From positions 2,164,151-2,228,150 of the forward strand of contig LNGK01000007.1 in NCBI GenBank assembly GCA_001510575.1: DNA of 64,000 nucleotides, in the 5' to 3' direction. This DNA comes from Knoxdaviesia capensis. Lineage: Eukaryota > Ascomycota > Sordariomycetes > Microascales > Gondwanamycetaceae. This document shows positions 34,237 through 45,107 of this stretch, piece by piece (within the stretch, counting starts at the first letter, position 1; every line of letters starts with the position of its first letter). The notes under the pieces are model-generated. The model was given only the letters and a program-made list of their open reading frames with translations. It had not been told where the DNA came from and did not search any database. The position numbers were made by a program, and so were the translations under genes.

Positions 34237-36145
34237 ATGGCTGCTACACGTCCTGTGCGCGAGTCTACCTCGCCCGTCATGGCTTCATCGTCACCTCCTC
34301 GACCAGGTAAACACTGACTCTCTGACCCCCGACCCTTCCGCAAGCCCTTCCTTGTGAACGCTATCCCACCGCCTTCCCCCTGCTGTCAATTAGGTCCACG
34401 AAGGCAACTGTTCCTTCTACTAGCGGCCCGCCTTTCTTCTTCTCCGTTGAATGCTTACATTCCCTCAGCTTGTCTTTGCCTCCTCCATCACTTAAACACT
34501 TACATACATCGCCTTCCTCTTCCGTCTGCTCTGTTCCCCTCATCAAACCCCCACCACCCCAAAAACCAACGTCCCTCCTCGGTGTTGAACCAACGTTGGC
34601 CTAAACTAACATGCTTCATGATTCTTTAGACGTCCCCCGCAAAGACGCGAACGATCAATCATCCGACAACAAAGCCAACGCCTCAACGTCAGCGAGCCCC
34701 AACTCACAATTGTTTGGCGGACCGCCTGCTGCCTCTCTCAGCCTCGAACTGAACCCCTTTGAACAATCATTTGGAGGCGGTGGCTCTGCCGACTCGGCCT
34801 CCAACACGAAACTGCCTCCCGTGGCTGCCTTGACATCTCCTGCTCCTCTCTTGCCCAACGGCGGCACCACTCCATTCAACTGGCCTGGCGGTTCGCTACG
34901 AACCGGCCCCCTCAGCCCCGCCATGTTGTCCGGTCCGGCGACCGACTATTTCGGCGATGCCCATCATTTCAAGAGCGGCTTTCCCACCCCGAACGAGTCG
35001 TCGATGCGCACTGGCATGACCCCCGGTGGCTCGTTGACCATGTTCCCTTCTCCCAGTCCCTCTCAAGCCATGTTGGGCCTGGCCGGCGGCGGTGCTACCC
35101 CGAGCACACTCGAGTTCCAGCGCACTGCTGCTAGCGTTGCCGCCAAGCGCGCGTTGCAACAGCAGAACACCGCTGCCAACTTGCTGCCTCCCGTTACTTC
35201 TGCCCCGCAGAACCTGATGCTCGATGCCGTCAAGTCGGAGTTCAAGCAGAACGGGGGGCCGTACGATCCCCATGACAACGATGCCGCCAACGGCCTGTTC
35301 ATGCTGGCGCAGGGACGCAACGTGCCCCCGGCTCCGGTCCCTGTCACCGCCCCGATGAACGTGTCTGTTCCTGTTCCGCAGCCCAACGGCGTTGGCCCCA
35401 AGGGGGGTGCTCCGGCTGTGATGGCTGTGAATGGCAAAAAGGCTGAGCACATGAACGGTGCTGGATCGTCGGCCGGCCCGCCATCGCTACGTGATGTCAG
35501 CGAGCCTATGACGTCAGACTCCGAGGACAGTGACGCAGCTCCTCCCACCACCAAGGGCCGGAAACGTGGCGCTGCGGCGGCCAACGGCAAGGGCGCTTCG
35601 GCGGGTAAGGGTGCGGCGGCGAAGAAGGCACGCGTCTCCATGGAAGGAAGCCCCGATAGCACTGGCGGAGACGACGATAAGCACAAGGATGACAAATCAA
35701 ACCTCACCGAGGCCGAGAAGCGGAAGAACTTCCTGGAGCGTAACCGGTATGTTTCCTGTTCTCCACACTTTCATGAACGCCATGGCAAAGAGTATCTGCT
35801 AACCTTGTCTGTTTTCTGCTCAGCGTTGCTGCCCTCAAGTGCCGTCAACGAAAGAAGCAGTGGCTCTCCAACCTTCAGCAGAAGGTCGAGTTGTACACGA
35901 GCGAGAATGAGTCGCTCAACGGCCAGATTGCCTCCCTCCGTGACGAGGTTGTCAGCCTGAAGGCCCTGCTGTTGGCCCACAAGGACTGCCCCGTTACCCA
36001 CCAACAGCAGCAACAACCTATGCATGGTGGCTTTGTGCCTGTCCCCGAACCCTTCAACCCCCAGATGAACCCCTACGGCATTGCCGCTGGTGCTGAGCTT
36101 GCCGGTGCTGGTATGAACGGCCCGGGACGCAGACGGTTTTCGTGA
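34237..36145 (+). CDS. atfA: ATF/CREB-family bZIP transcription factor AtfA/Atf1
   Basis: Exons 34237-34306, 34630-35746 and 35824-36145 give 502 residues. The first intron is long (323 bases) and the second 77, with phases 1 and 2. The start sits in ACCATGG. The basic region (about residues 388-412) joins across the second intron as NFLERNR-VAALKCRQRKKQW and is followed by a leucine zipper to about 450. The N-terminal SLSLELNPFEQSFGG and KLPPVAALTSP stretch matches the osmotic-stress (OSA) region of fungal Atf1 proteins, the GMTPGGSLTMFPSPSPSQAM to STLEFQRTAA segment the HRA region, and YDPHDNDAANGLFMLAQGRN the HRR region. In Aspergillus and fission yeast this factor is the nuclear target of the SakA/Sty1 stress MAP kinase; SP/TP sites are abundant here. 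The length equals that of Aspergillus AtfA proteins as I recall them. Confidence 0.95.
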
Positions 36146-38600
36146 ACGCGTCCCGTCTCGAGCTTAGACCCGTCCTCGGGCCAGACACGGCCATTTCCGC
36201 TACAAACGCCGGTTTGATAACAGAAGCAAGGCATTGCTGCGAACAAAGGCGATGCGTGAGGGAAGACCAGTGGAAGGTCGTCTATCAAACGTGGCTTCCC
36301 TCGGAAAGAAAAGAAAACCACGAGTGTGCCGGCTTCCGCTGGCACACTGACCTATGAGGTCATTGACCTGTTCTTTTTTTTTTTTCTTCGGGGTTAAAAG
36401 ACATCCAACCCCCTGGGCTGCACTGGTGGGTCTGGGGAAAGAAAAAAATAACGGCGGGCAGAGGTGCTTCGGACTTGGCATGCTTGAAGATTTGTCTTGG
36501 CCTTTTCTTTTTGTCCGTGGGGTCGGGCTCTTGCCTGATACATCGACATGGAAGAACCAAACAAACTTCGGGCCAGGTCCTAGCGCTTGACCGTGCGTGT
36601 GTGCGTGTATGTTTTCTTTTGGGGTGTTTGCCAAAGTCAAGTCCTTGACCGAAAACAGCAGAGCAAGCGAGGGGCCGACTCGTGGAATCCCGTGCGTGCA
36701 CGTGGCCGGGATCGCTGTACAGATATCGGCGACCCTCGAATGTCTTCTCTCATGTTCTAGAGGACGACCACGACGAATGAACTGTTTTAATGTTTTTTTG
36801 TTTCTTTAGTTTCTAGAGGCAAGGCACTGGGAGTCCTTGATGTGGCATGCCGATACGTCTCTTCGTGTGTGGCAGTGACGCCTGCAGGGACTTGCTTGGG
36901 CTGGGCGAGAGGGTCTCTGGTACTTATTGCGGGGAGTGTACTGTGCTTGTGTTTTTGGATGGGTTTTGTTCGTTGCTTTCTGTTCCTGGTCGGGTCGGTC
37001 TTGTGCCCTTCTCTCGTGCTTCGTTTTCTTCTTGGGGCGTTTTTATATCTGGGTTTGCTCGTCAAGTGTGGTGCTCTTTGCTTTTTGGTACTCTTTGCTT
37101 CTTTTTTTCCGTCTCCGGTTCTCTTGATTTATTCTCTGCTGCTGGTTGCTTCTTTTGCTTCTTTTACGTTACGGCTCAGTCATGATATCTCGTTTGCAAT
37201 TCCCCCTCAACAGGGGGGAAGGTTTTCCATTGCTTATGTTTTGTTTCTTGCTTTTCATGGAGGGCTCACGGGCGAGGAGCAGTGATATCGGGGTGGATGT
37301 ATCTAGATCTCTCAAAAAGATTTCAAAACAGGAAAACATACCAAAAAAAATTACTAGGGAAATACGGACTGGGGAAGGCATTTGTTCTTTTTTTTTCTTC
37401 TTCCTTTTGTCAATCTTGTCGCTTTTTTCTCTTGACTTTTCGTCGCGAGTTTGTGCTTTGCTTGCTTGCATCGTGGATTGCTTTGCAGATGTTACGGATC
37501 ACGTTTTTTTGCCACGTTTTTGCATGTCTTCGTTCAGTGGGGGAGAGTCGGTCCTGCTAGGGTGGCCTTTTTCGGTAGATTGTATTTTATGTGTTTACCA
37601 ACCAGAGCGTGTTTCTTTTTCCGTCTTTCGTCCCGTGCTTGGTGATCGTCGCGGTGAAGCCCATGTGTCATCATCGACGATTAGACGCTTGTCGAAACGT
37701 CACGTGCGTACCGACGTGACTCTAGTCACATGGGCCTAGCTGGACGTGTGTTGCACGCTGATTGGCCCCATGCGCCACAGGTGAAAATCAGTCCTGATTG
37801 GGTGTAGCGTGTTTTTTCTGCACTGGGAAGTGAATTGGATTGTAAACAACAGCCACAGCATGTTTTTTTTTCCTCTTTTCCTTTTTGCTCATACAAGTAA
37901 CCCTTGGTGATAATAGTCTTTTGGCCTCTAATCCTTTTTTTTATTCTTTTTCTCTCCCCTCCCGACACTTCGTCATTATCTTTTTGGTTCTCTTGGTCCG
38001 GAACATCCACAACACGCAACGACACGGAGACTTTACGATACCCGCGCTGAGAAACACATTTTTTATTGTTTTCGTCTGGCAGTTATTTCAAGCATTTCTT
38101 CCATTTTTGCGGGCTGAGAACGAGAGAGAGAGAGCGGGCTCACAGTGCTGGAATTGGCATTTGCACGCGACGCGACAGTGCACGTCTTGTTTCTTCTTTG
38201 TTCTCTCGCCTTTTTTTTTCCGTCGGTATCACCGCCTTTTTCTTCGACGACAGCGACGACGCGCACATACTCCGAGCCGCGACCGCTTTTTATACGAACG
38301 AGGCTTCGGAGCTTGAGATACTTCCTTTTTCAAGAAGAGCGCCGAGATTCCTACGTCCCGCGCCCGGAGTTGTGGCCTGCTGAAACGACACGGTTCACAT
38401 CCCCCTCTCACACCGTGGCCGAACACTTTCGACGACACCCCGAGGAACCCCGATCCCCGGAGACACACACACACATCACGCCGACGTTACTTATCGCTAC
38501 ACGACTCTTTTTACGCGCGCGCCTTTGTGTTCTCTGCATTTCGTTCTGGTCTTTCCCCGCGCTCTTCCCGGCTTGATGGGCGAATGAACGGTTGCCATCC
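36146..38600. other. Intergenic region between atfA and dsn1
   Basis: 3' flank of atfA and promoter of dsn1. The plus strand is T/G-rich, so frames such as 36842-37285 read as strings of Leu, Phe and Cys that imitate a membrane protein; I do not call them. Short AT-rich and T-run patches are common. Confidence 0.6.
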
Positions 38601-39011
38601 ATGTCGGCTGTTCTTCAACCTCGCAGACCGCTGCAAGTGCTGAGCATGAACAATCCACCGGACCGGAGATTCAGTAAGCGGCTGGCAGGTAAGGTCTTTT
38701 TTCTTTTCTTTTTTCTGCTTTCTAGTGAGGAGGGGGAAGGTGGGATGGCGGGGGGGAGAGATAGAGAGCTGTGTGACTTGTGTAGACGTGACGACGCGCG
38801 CATGCAGGACTAACGGGTGCCTTCTCCACTGCCAGCTGCCACCTACGACGAGCAAGATGGCGATTTCCAGTTTTCGCGCGCCTCGAAACGGTCTAAGATA
38901 AGTGCCGAGCCCGAAGCTGCGGCGTCGCCGCTGGTGGTGGTTGAGCCCGCGGCGGCCAAACGGTCGGCGCGTGGCCGGCCAGCCGCTGCTTCACAACATA
39001 CCCAGTCACAC

Positions 39012-39046
<35 letters not shown>

Positions 39047-40541
39047 CACCAAACAACAACAACATCACACCAAACAACAATCACAACAACGGCGACCGTC
39101 ACCCGAGCCGCCCGCGCCTGTGCCGGCAAAATCATCGCGAAAGGGCACCACGTCGCGTCGAAAAGCCGCGCCGGCGTCGCCTTTACCTGAGGATGAGGAC
39201 GAAGAGGAGGACGTGCCGGAGAAGATTGTCGCGGCGAAACGGTCGACGCGGCGCAGTGTGAAGGCCGATCCGCCTGTGCCTGTGCCTGTGCCTGCGAGGG
39301 CCGTGTCGCCGCCGCTGCCGCCGCCAAAAGTCGCGCCCCGCGCGTCGAGAACACACCCGAAACACGCGTCCGCCCGTCCGCCGCCTCCTCCCACCACTAC
39401 CTCTGCGCACGACAACGATGAAGACGACGGCGACGGCATGGACCTAGTCGCCGGAACGCCCGAGCCGGCCGTGTACCGCGGCGACGCGCCGGCGCGCATT
39501 GCGCTGCCGATTAGCGACACGCCGATCATCGACCGCAACCGCGAGATGCGCAAGAAGGGCGGCGGCGGCGGCAGCCGGCGGAGCAGTCTGGGGCTGCGCG
39601 GGCGGCGCGCAAGCTCGCTGACGTCGATGGGCCACAGCGCGCTGCCGCACCGCGAGGTCGACCCGGCCGAGTTCTACAAGCACATCGAGGCCGAGGGTCT
39701 GCCCGAGCCGCGGCGCATGAAGCTGCTCTTGACGTGGTGCGGCGAGCGGGCGTTGTCGGAGAAACCGGCGCTGGGGGCGCCGAATTCCAGTGCTATCCTC
39801 GGTGGTATGTTTGTTTCTACTTGTTTCCTGAAAATACGTAACCTCCTCCTTACTGACTTATCTTCCACCTGTCTACGCATAGCCCGGGCGATCCAGGACC
39901 AGATATTAAAGGACTTCCAGGTGCGGCCGGAATTTTCCGACTGGTTCAGCCGCGACGACACCGCGCCCGCCGTCGAGGTGGTCAAGCAGCCGAACCCGCG
40001 GAACATCGAGCACGCGGAGAAGATCCGCGAGCTAGAGGCGAAAGTGCAGCGGCTGCGCGATCTGAAGAAGAAGTGGCTCGCGCTGCGGAAGCTCCCCGCG
40101 GATGTGGGGCCGATCTACGCGCCGGACGACGAGGCGTCTACCGGCCAGCCCCCGACGGCGACAACATCAACAACAGTAGCAGCAACAACAGCCGACGCGG
40201 ACGACGCGGCGCTGCTCGACGAGCCCGAGGCGAAGATGCTGCAGTTCCTGACCGCGCCCGACACGCGCTTCGCAACGGTGCGGGCGCGCGCGGAAGCGGT
40301 GGTGCGGGCGGCGCAGTCGGGGCTCGAGTTCCGGGTCGACGCGCTGGCGGACGGCGTGCACAAGCTGGAGCGGCGGGTCGACACGGCGGGGCGCGAGGCG
40401 GGGCGGGTGTTGGCGATGAGTGCGGGGCGGCTGCGGGCGCGCGAGGAGCGCGAGAAGGCCGCGGCGGGCACGCGCGATGTGCCGGTGATGGAGGTGTTGC
40501 GGAGCCTGGGGCGGGTGTTGCCGGATGGGGAGGAGGGGTGA
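38601..40541 (+). CDS. dsn1: Kinetochore MIND/Mis12 complex subunit Dsn1/Mis13
   Basis: Exons 38601-38688, 38836-39804 and 39883-40541 give 571 residues; introns are 147 and 78 bases, both phase 1. The conserved core (about residues 265-345) contains RRSSLGLRGRRASSL, HSALPHREVDPAEFYKHIE and LPEPRRMKLLLTWCGERAL, the signature of the Dsn1/Mis13 family. After intron 2 comes ARAIQDQILKDFQV, then a coiled coil (EHAEKIRELEAKVQRLRDLK) and a C-terminal region with VMEVLRSLGRVLP. Dsn1 joins Mis12/Mtw1, Nnf1 and Nsl1 to link CENP-C to the Ndc80 complex. The RRSS/RRASS serines fit the Aurora B consensus that in yeast relieves Dsn1 autoinhibition. The N-terminal ~230 residues are disordered and include a Gln/His tract with a tandemly repeated HHTKQQ unit (39041-39085). 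The first ATG with MSAVLQPRRPLQVL begins exon 1. Confidence 0.93.
39020..39090. repeat. CAA/CAC trinucleotide tract in dsn1
   Basis: Encodes alternating Gln and His with an imperfect 21-base duplication (HHTKQQQ). In frame, so it lengthens the disordered N-terminus only. Confidence 0.75.
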
Positions 40542-41358
40542 AGCAGGGGGTGCATGGAAGAGAGGTGGTGTCTTGTGTTTGTGTGTTCTTCCTTTCTTTT
40601 GTCTGTGATATCTGGTTTTTTTCTTTTCTTTTTTTCGTGGGCTGGGAAGCGTGCATGCGTGTAGGGGTGGGTGCATTTCTCTTTTTACGTGGTCCTTTTC
40701 GGGGGGGAATTGATGAATTCGGTGACGGGAGTTTTTCTCCTCCTTTTTTCTTTTTCCTTCTCAAGCTGTGGTCTAAGTGCGGTTACTTTTTCGTCGGTTG
40801 TTCCGTGGTGCCAGATCTGGCAACGGTGAAATGTAACCTGTCTGTTTCTTTCTCGTGATGCCCCCCCCCCTTCCTTGTGCTTCGTTGGTTGTTTGGTGTC
40901 TATGGCGCTGGCTGTCTCTGTGTAGGCGATGGCTCTTCCGGAGTGCGGTCTTTTGGTCTGTCTGGTTGAGGCGCCGTTTGGTGCGAACTTCACGGACTAC
41001 ATGTTGGCGCGGGAGTGAATGTCTTCCTTGTTCGGTTGTCACGGTCTGTCTGAATGTGGTGATACTGGCGACTTTCAGTGTGTTTGCACCGTAGGTAGTT
41101 AGTCACTGGTTTGCCTGGTCGGGATACACCCGAACTCATGTGTCGAGTGAAACCGACATCTGACTTTCAATTCAAGCCCGTGCAGGCCATCCCGGACCCA
41201 GATGCATGCAGCTGTCACCGTTCATGTTTTGCGTTTAAAGTACATACAGCCAGGCTCAAACCGAGCTGTCCAGAGTTGTTACAGGTTTTTGCATAATGTA
41301 CAGTTGTATGACACCCCTCTCCCCAGCGGCCGGCAGACCAAGGAGGCAAGCCCCCCCC
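40542..41358. other. Convergent intergenic region, dsn1 and sdh5 3' flanks
   Basis: No gene. T-rich and G-rich runs follow the dsn1 stop codon, and a C run is at 40860-40870. Confidence 0.6.
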
Positions 41359-42254
41359 TCACTTGCGCTCCGCAGCGGATTCCAGCGCCGGCATGAACGC
41401 CATGCCCTCGGCGGCCTGCTCGCCGCCCGCCGAGCGGCGGCGCACGTGGGCGCGCAGCATCGCCAGCACCTCGGACTCGCGCCACCGCGCCGGCACCGGC
41501 CGGTACGCGGGCTTGAAGGCGCCGACGGTCTGCGCCCACTCGCCGACGGGCGGGGGGTTCCGCGTCCACGGCTCGGCCGGCGGGTCGGCGTCGGCCGGCG
41601 CGGCGGCGGGATGCGCGCCAGCGGGCGGCGGGGCGCCCTGCGGCGGCGGCGGGTCCTGCGTGGCCCAGTAGTAGATGTCCCAGTCGTTCTCGTCGAGGAA
41701 GGCGTCGTAGGCGGCCATCTGCGCGCGCGTCATGCTGGGCAGGTGGCTCTTGGCGAAGGTCGAGAGCAGGAGGTCGGACTCGAGCGTGCCGCGCTTGCGG
41801 CTTTGGTCTGGAGGGCGGGCCGCGGTGGGTTAGCGGTCTCCCCGGGCACATGCGTGGACAGCGACGACGTTGATGAGGGGCGGGGGGCGGTGGTGGGCGG
41901 CTTAGAGCCCCACGTGGGGGGCAGGGGATGGGGGTGGGGGGATCAAGGGGGAAAACACGTACAGATCAGCCGCGCGCGCATCGTGCCGTCGTCCTCGCCG
42001 GTGCGCCGCAGCGGCTCGACGCGCCACTCGATGCCTTCCAGCTGGCCGACCTCCATCTCCGAGGGGGCCACCGGGGCAGCTTTGGCGGCCGCGGCGGGCG
42101 CCGCGGCAGTTCCGGACGGGGCCGACGACGACGAGAGACGCAGCTGGGCGGGGGTGGCGGAGGTGCGTGCGGATAATGCCGCCGCCGATGGCCGAGCTGC
42201 AGTCGCCGGCCGGGCGGCCCGGACGGCGCGGAGGAGACGCGAGCTGGAGGACAT
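41359..42254 (-). CDS. sdh5: Succinate dehydrogenase assembly factor 2 (SDH flavinylation factor)
   Basis: Exons 42254-41963 and 41807-41359 give 246 residues; the 155-base intron has a GTACGT donor and splits a Tyr codon. The first ~60 residues are Arg/Ser/Ala-rich without acid residues, a typical mitochondrial presequence. The family core joins across the intron: EGIEWRVEPLRR, MRARLI-Y-QSRKRGTLESDLLLSTFA, then MTRAQMAAYDAFLDENDWDI and YYWATQ. SRKRG and DWDIYYW are hallmarks of Sdh5/SDHAF2, which helps attach FAD to SdhA in the matrix. The C-terminus is longer than in yeast (162 residues), with a Pro/Ala-rich insert after YYWATQD and an RWRESEVLAMLRAHVRRR helix. Confidence 0.93.
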
Positions 42255-43173
42255 TGGATGTTGCGGGTTCTGAAGTTCTTCGTTTGGCTCTTGTTGTAGG
42301 ATCGTCGCAGGTCGTCAGTTGTGGTTGTGCGGTGGGGGGTGGACAATCGAATGTTGGAGAAAACAGACAGTGACGGCGTTGGTGGCCCGAGGTTGGATTT
42401 CCGAGGCGGGAAAAAAAAAAGGTCGATTTATTTTGCTAGCTTAACTGGGGTCTAACCCTAAGGCTAGGGTTACGCTGGGTTACTTCGATTTCCATGTGAG
42501 ACTCGCCAGACGCGCAAATAGCGGTGGCCCTACGACTGCGGATCACGGAAAAACACACACAAAGGCAGCTACAGTCTTGTAGATATTGAACGTCTCGGTG
42601 GAGTTTGCGAGTCTGTTCACAGCCTCTCTCGCGCAAGCACCACCAACGCAACGCACATAAACCAAGTTCAACTCTAGAAAAGCAAAAACGCAGTTTTATA
42701 AAGATTCAAAATATAGAACAAGACTGAATAAAAAGGAGAGTAGACACACCCGTATCCGGTCTCACCAGAAGATCAGACACGGCGGATAAACGAAAAGAAA
42801 AGGGAAGATAAGGATCCAGACAAATAAGAGAAAAAGCGTGTGCTCATACGTATCGTAGACATCATGCCTTTTCCCAACACCCCCCGATAGCCCTCCATTG
42901 TAGGAACAAGAGAAAAAAGGAAAAAGAAATACGACATAGAGTGGTTTCCCCCGTTGCCAGACATCTACTATGATGGTGGGTCGGTTTTCATGCTGCTATT
43001 AGACGAACGTCCGTAGGCGGCTAAATGGGCGCCATGGACAGGCGTGGTGGTGTATGCAGAGGCAGTCCCGAGGGAGCAGAGAGGAACTGTGAGGGTCGGG
43101 CGTGACAGTATTAAGCGGGACAAACGACGGCAGTCGGCAGGGCCCGCGGCGGAGAGGCGGCGTACGCGGCGGC
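42255..43173. other. Promoter of sdh5 and 3' flank of erv25
   Basis: Contains the facing telobox pair at 42453-42472 and a short A run near 42411. No gene seen. Confidence 0.55.
42453..42472. promoter_or_regulatory. Facing pair of teloboxes 200 bases upstream of sdh5
   Basis: TAACCCTAA at 42453-42461 and CTAGGGTTA at 42464-42472 face each other, making an imperfect inverted repeat. This arrangement could bind a dimeric telobox factor; inferred. Confidence 0.45.
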
Positions 43174-44018
43174 TCAGATAAGGTGCTTAGACCGGAAGTA
43201 GGCACGCAGGTACATGATCTGCCAGGCCCACAGGCCGACGAGCAGCCAGGTGGTGCCGACGCCGAACCACTTGACGCGGGTGTTGGTGCTCTCGTTGGTG
43301 TCGCGCAGCTTCTGTTCGCGCGAGCGCAGGTAGTCCATCTCGCGCACGATCTCGGCCACGGCCTCCTCCATGCGGCGCAGCTCCGTCTCGACCGGCTTGA
43401 GCTTCTCCTGCGACTGGATGGCCGACCAGTCCTTGGCGTCCGCGCCGATGTCGATGTCGAGCTCGACGTTGCGTATGGGGCGGTCGACGGGTTTGCCTGG
43501 CGGGGGAGAAAAGAGAGGAAAGGAGAATACGGGTCAGTTTTCGCGGTCGCGTGTGTGTGGGTGTGTGGGCAGCGACATCCGGGGGGGAGGCGGCGGATAC
43601 ATACCTCCGGTCAGGAAGCTCTCGAAGCACACGTCGACGGCCGCGTCGGCGTGGGTGGTGAACACTGTCCGCTGCTCGCCCGACACGTCCTTGGGCCGGC
43701 CGTACTCGTTGCCCATGGCATCGCGGATCTGCACGCCCGTGTTAGCTAGCTATTCACACACTCTCTCTCTCGCCGGGAACGGAACAGCAGACTGCCGCGA
43801 CTTACGTGCATGTTCACCTGCATGCCGTCGCCCCGGTAGCCGTCAACGGTGGCGGTGACCACCACCAGCGTGTCGCGCGACATGAAGTTCCGCACGCAGC
43901 GCTCGCGGCCGTGGCCCTTGCTCTGGGCCACCATCTCGAACTTGAGCGCCGAGGCCGTGGCGGCCAGAGCCAGCACGCCGTACACGTAGCTCAGCAGGGA
44001 GGGATGTTGCCGCGCCAT
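43174..44018 (-). CDS. erv25: p24-family COPII cargo receptor Erv25 (TMED10-like)
   Basis: Exons 44018-43806, 43728-43605 and 43496-43174 give 219 residues (yeast Erv25 is 211). Introns are 77 and 108 bases. Residues 1-24 are a signal peptide ending before LKFEMVAQS. The GOLD domain (about 25-125) includes RERCVRNFMSRDTLVVVTAT, GDGMQVNMH and FTTHADAAVDVCFESF, with the conserved disulfide cysteines. A coiled coil follows (KLKPVETELRRMEEAVAEI, then REMDYLRSREQKLRDTNEST). A single membrane helix (FGVGTTWLLVGLWAWQIMYL) precedes the cytosolic tail RAYFRSKHLI. p24 proteins form heteromers that select cargo, notably GPI-anchored proteins, for ER-to-Golgi vesicles. The MARQHP start is in good context and matches the signal peptide. 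Confidence 0.96.
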
Positions 44019-44581
44019 TATTGATGCTGCTGTTGTTGGTTGGGGGGGGGGGGAGGACAGATGGATGGTCGGAGGCGAGAGGAAGGAGCGTAATGGGAGA
44101 TATCGAGAAAACACACGAGGTGTCCGAATATTGACAGGAAGCTATCGAGAGATCTTCGGATCCGGCTTGTGCACACACTAATCCAACGGAACGCAGAACA
44201 CAGGGTGAAGGATCGTCAAAAGGTCGGCGGGAATTGAAAGTGAAGAAAGACGTCCAGCTTCGTTTCTCTTGAATTAGGCGTTATCGTGAAATGTCAAGAA
44301 CAGGACCAAAGGTAGTGGAGATGCCGGCTTCAAACTTCAATGGAGGCGGTTCTAATTTTGTGCCCCCGTTTTTTGGTGTCGTGTCCCCTTTCACAGCTGT
44401 ACAAAGAAAAAAGAAAAACACTGCTTAAGGGGCTTGCAGATTCCTGGACGTGTCAGGCTAGCCTGTGATTGGGTGGCGGGTGGCCTCAGGTGTCGCCAGC
44501 TGCCACGAAAAAGAACTGCACAAGTGAATGTTGAAGGAACAAACATAGGGCCGGCTGTCGTCAGCTGTTCCAACACATCTG
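44019..44581. other. Promoter of erv25 up to tRNA-Phe
   Basis: No gene seen. A G run is at 44041-44053, just upstream of the erv25 start codon. Confidence 0.55.
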
Positions 44582-44587
44582 GCAGCA

Positions 44588-44618
<31 letters not shown>

Positions 44619-44674
44619 TTGTAACTTCGGCCAAGTAAATCTGAAGGTCTTGTGTTCAATCCACAATTGCTGCA
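44582..44674 (+). tRNA. tRNA-Phe (anticodon GAA) with a 20-base intron
   Basis: Acceptor stem GCAGCAA pairs perfectly with TTGCTGC; the discriminator is A. D arm TAGCTCAGTTGGGAGAGC (box A), anticodon stem TCAGA/TCTGA, loop CTGAAG...A with anticodon GAA. A 20-base intron sits after G37 (starts TTGTAAC, ends AAGTAA). T arm TTGTG-TTCAATC-CACAA. Mature length 73. Followed at 44680-44695 by T runs fit for Pol III termination. Confidence 0.95.
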
Positions 44675-44678
44675 TTAA

Positions 44679-44695
44679 CTTTTTGTTTTTTTTTA
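44679..44695 (+). terminator. Pol III T-run after tRNA-Phe
   Basis: T runs of five and nine residues separated by a few bases begin shortly after the tRNA 3' end. Confidence 0.6.
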
Positions 44696-44839
44696 ACGTT
44701 CTGTTCGTTAGCATCTTCGATCTTGTCACAGCATATTAAAGAGCAGAATCAATGGAGAAATCACCTTTGAGACCTCTCTCTGTCTTTTTTGCTTCCATCT
44801 ATCCCTTCAGTCAGGGCGTGTCTTTGGTGGCTATCAAAA

Positions 44840-44857
44840 TTAGGGTTACTAGGGTTA
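44840..44857. promoter_or_regulatory. Two tandem teloboxes upstream of the U1-C gene
   Basis: TTAGGGTTA at 44840-44848 and TAGGGTTA at 44850-44857, in the same orientation, about 255 bases upstream of the U1-C start and 165 after tRNA-Phe. Confidence 0.45.
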
Positions 44858-45107
44858 TTTGCTTTCAGCCTTGTGGCTCCTTCCTTTGTTCTTGATTTTT
44901 CAGCCTTGCCAATTTCTCTCTGGAAAAAAATACTCATCTTTTCTGTTTTCCATCCATCATCTTCAGTTCCATCCAGACCATTGCGCCAACCTGTGAACTG
45001 CCTACCTCAACTCAGCTGCTTACCGAAATCAGATTGAACTGCCTGTGATATTCCGAACCCAAACACTAATCTGTCTGGCTTTGTTGTCCGAACGGACTGC
45101 TTCCAAA

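Noticed and set aside
36842..37285. 147-residue hydrophobic frame that looks like a multi-pass membrane protein
   Set aside because: T/G-rich 3' flank of atfA; two other frames over the same DNA look equally hydrophobic, and there is no splice or family support.
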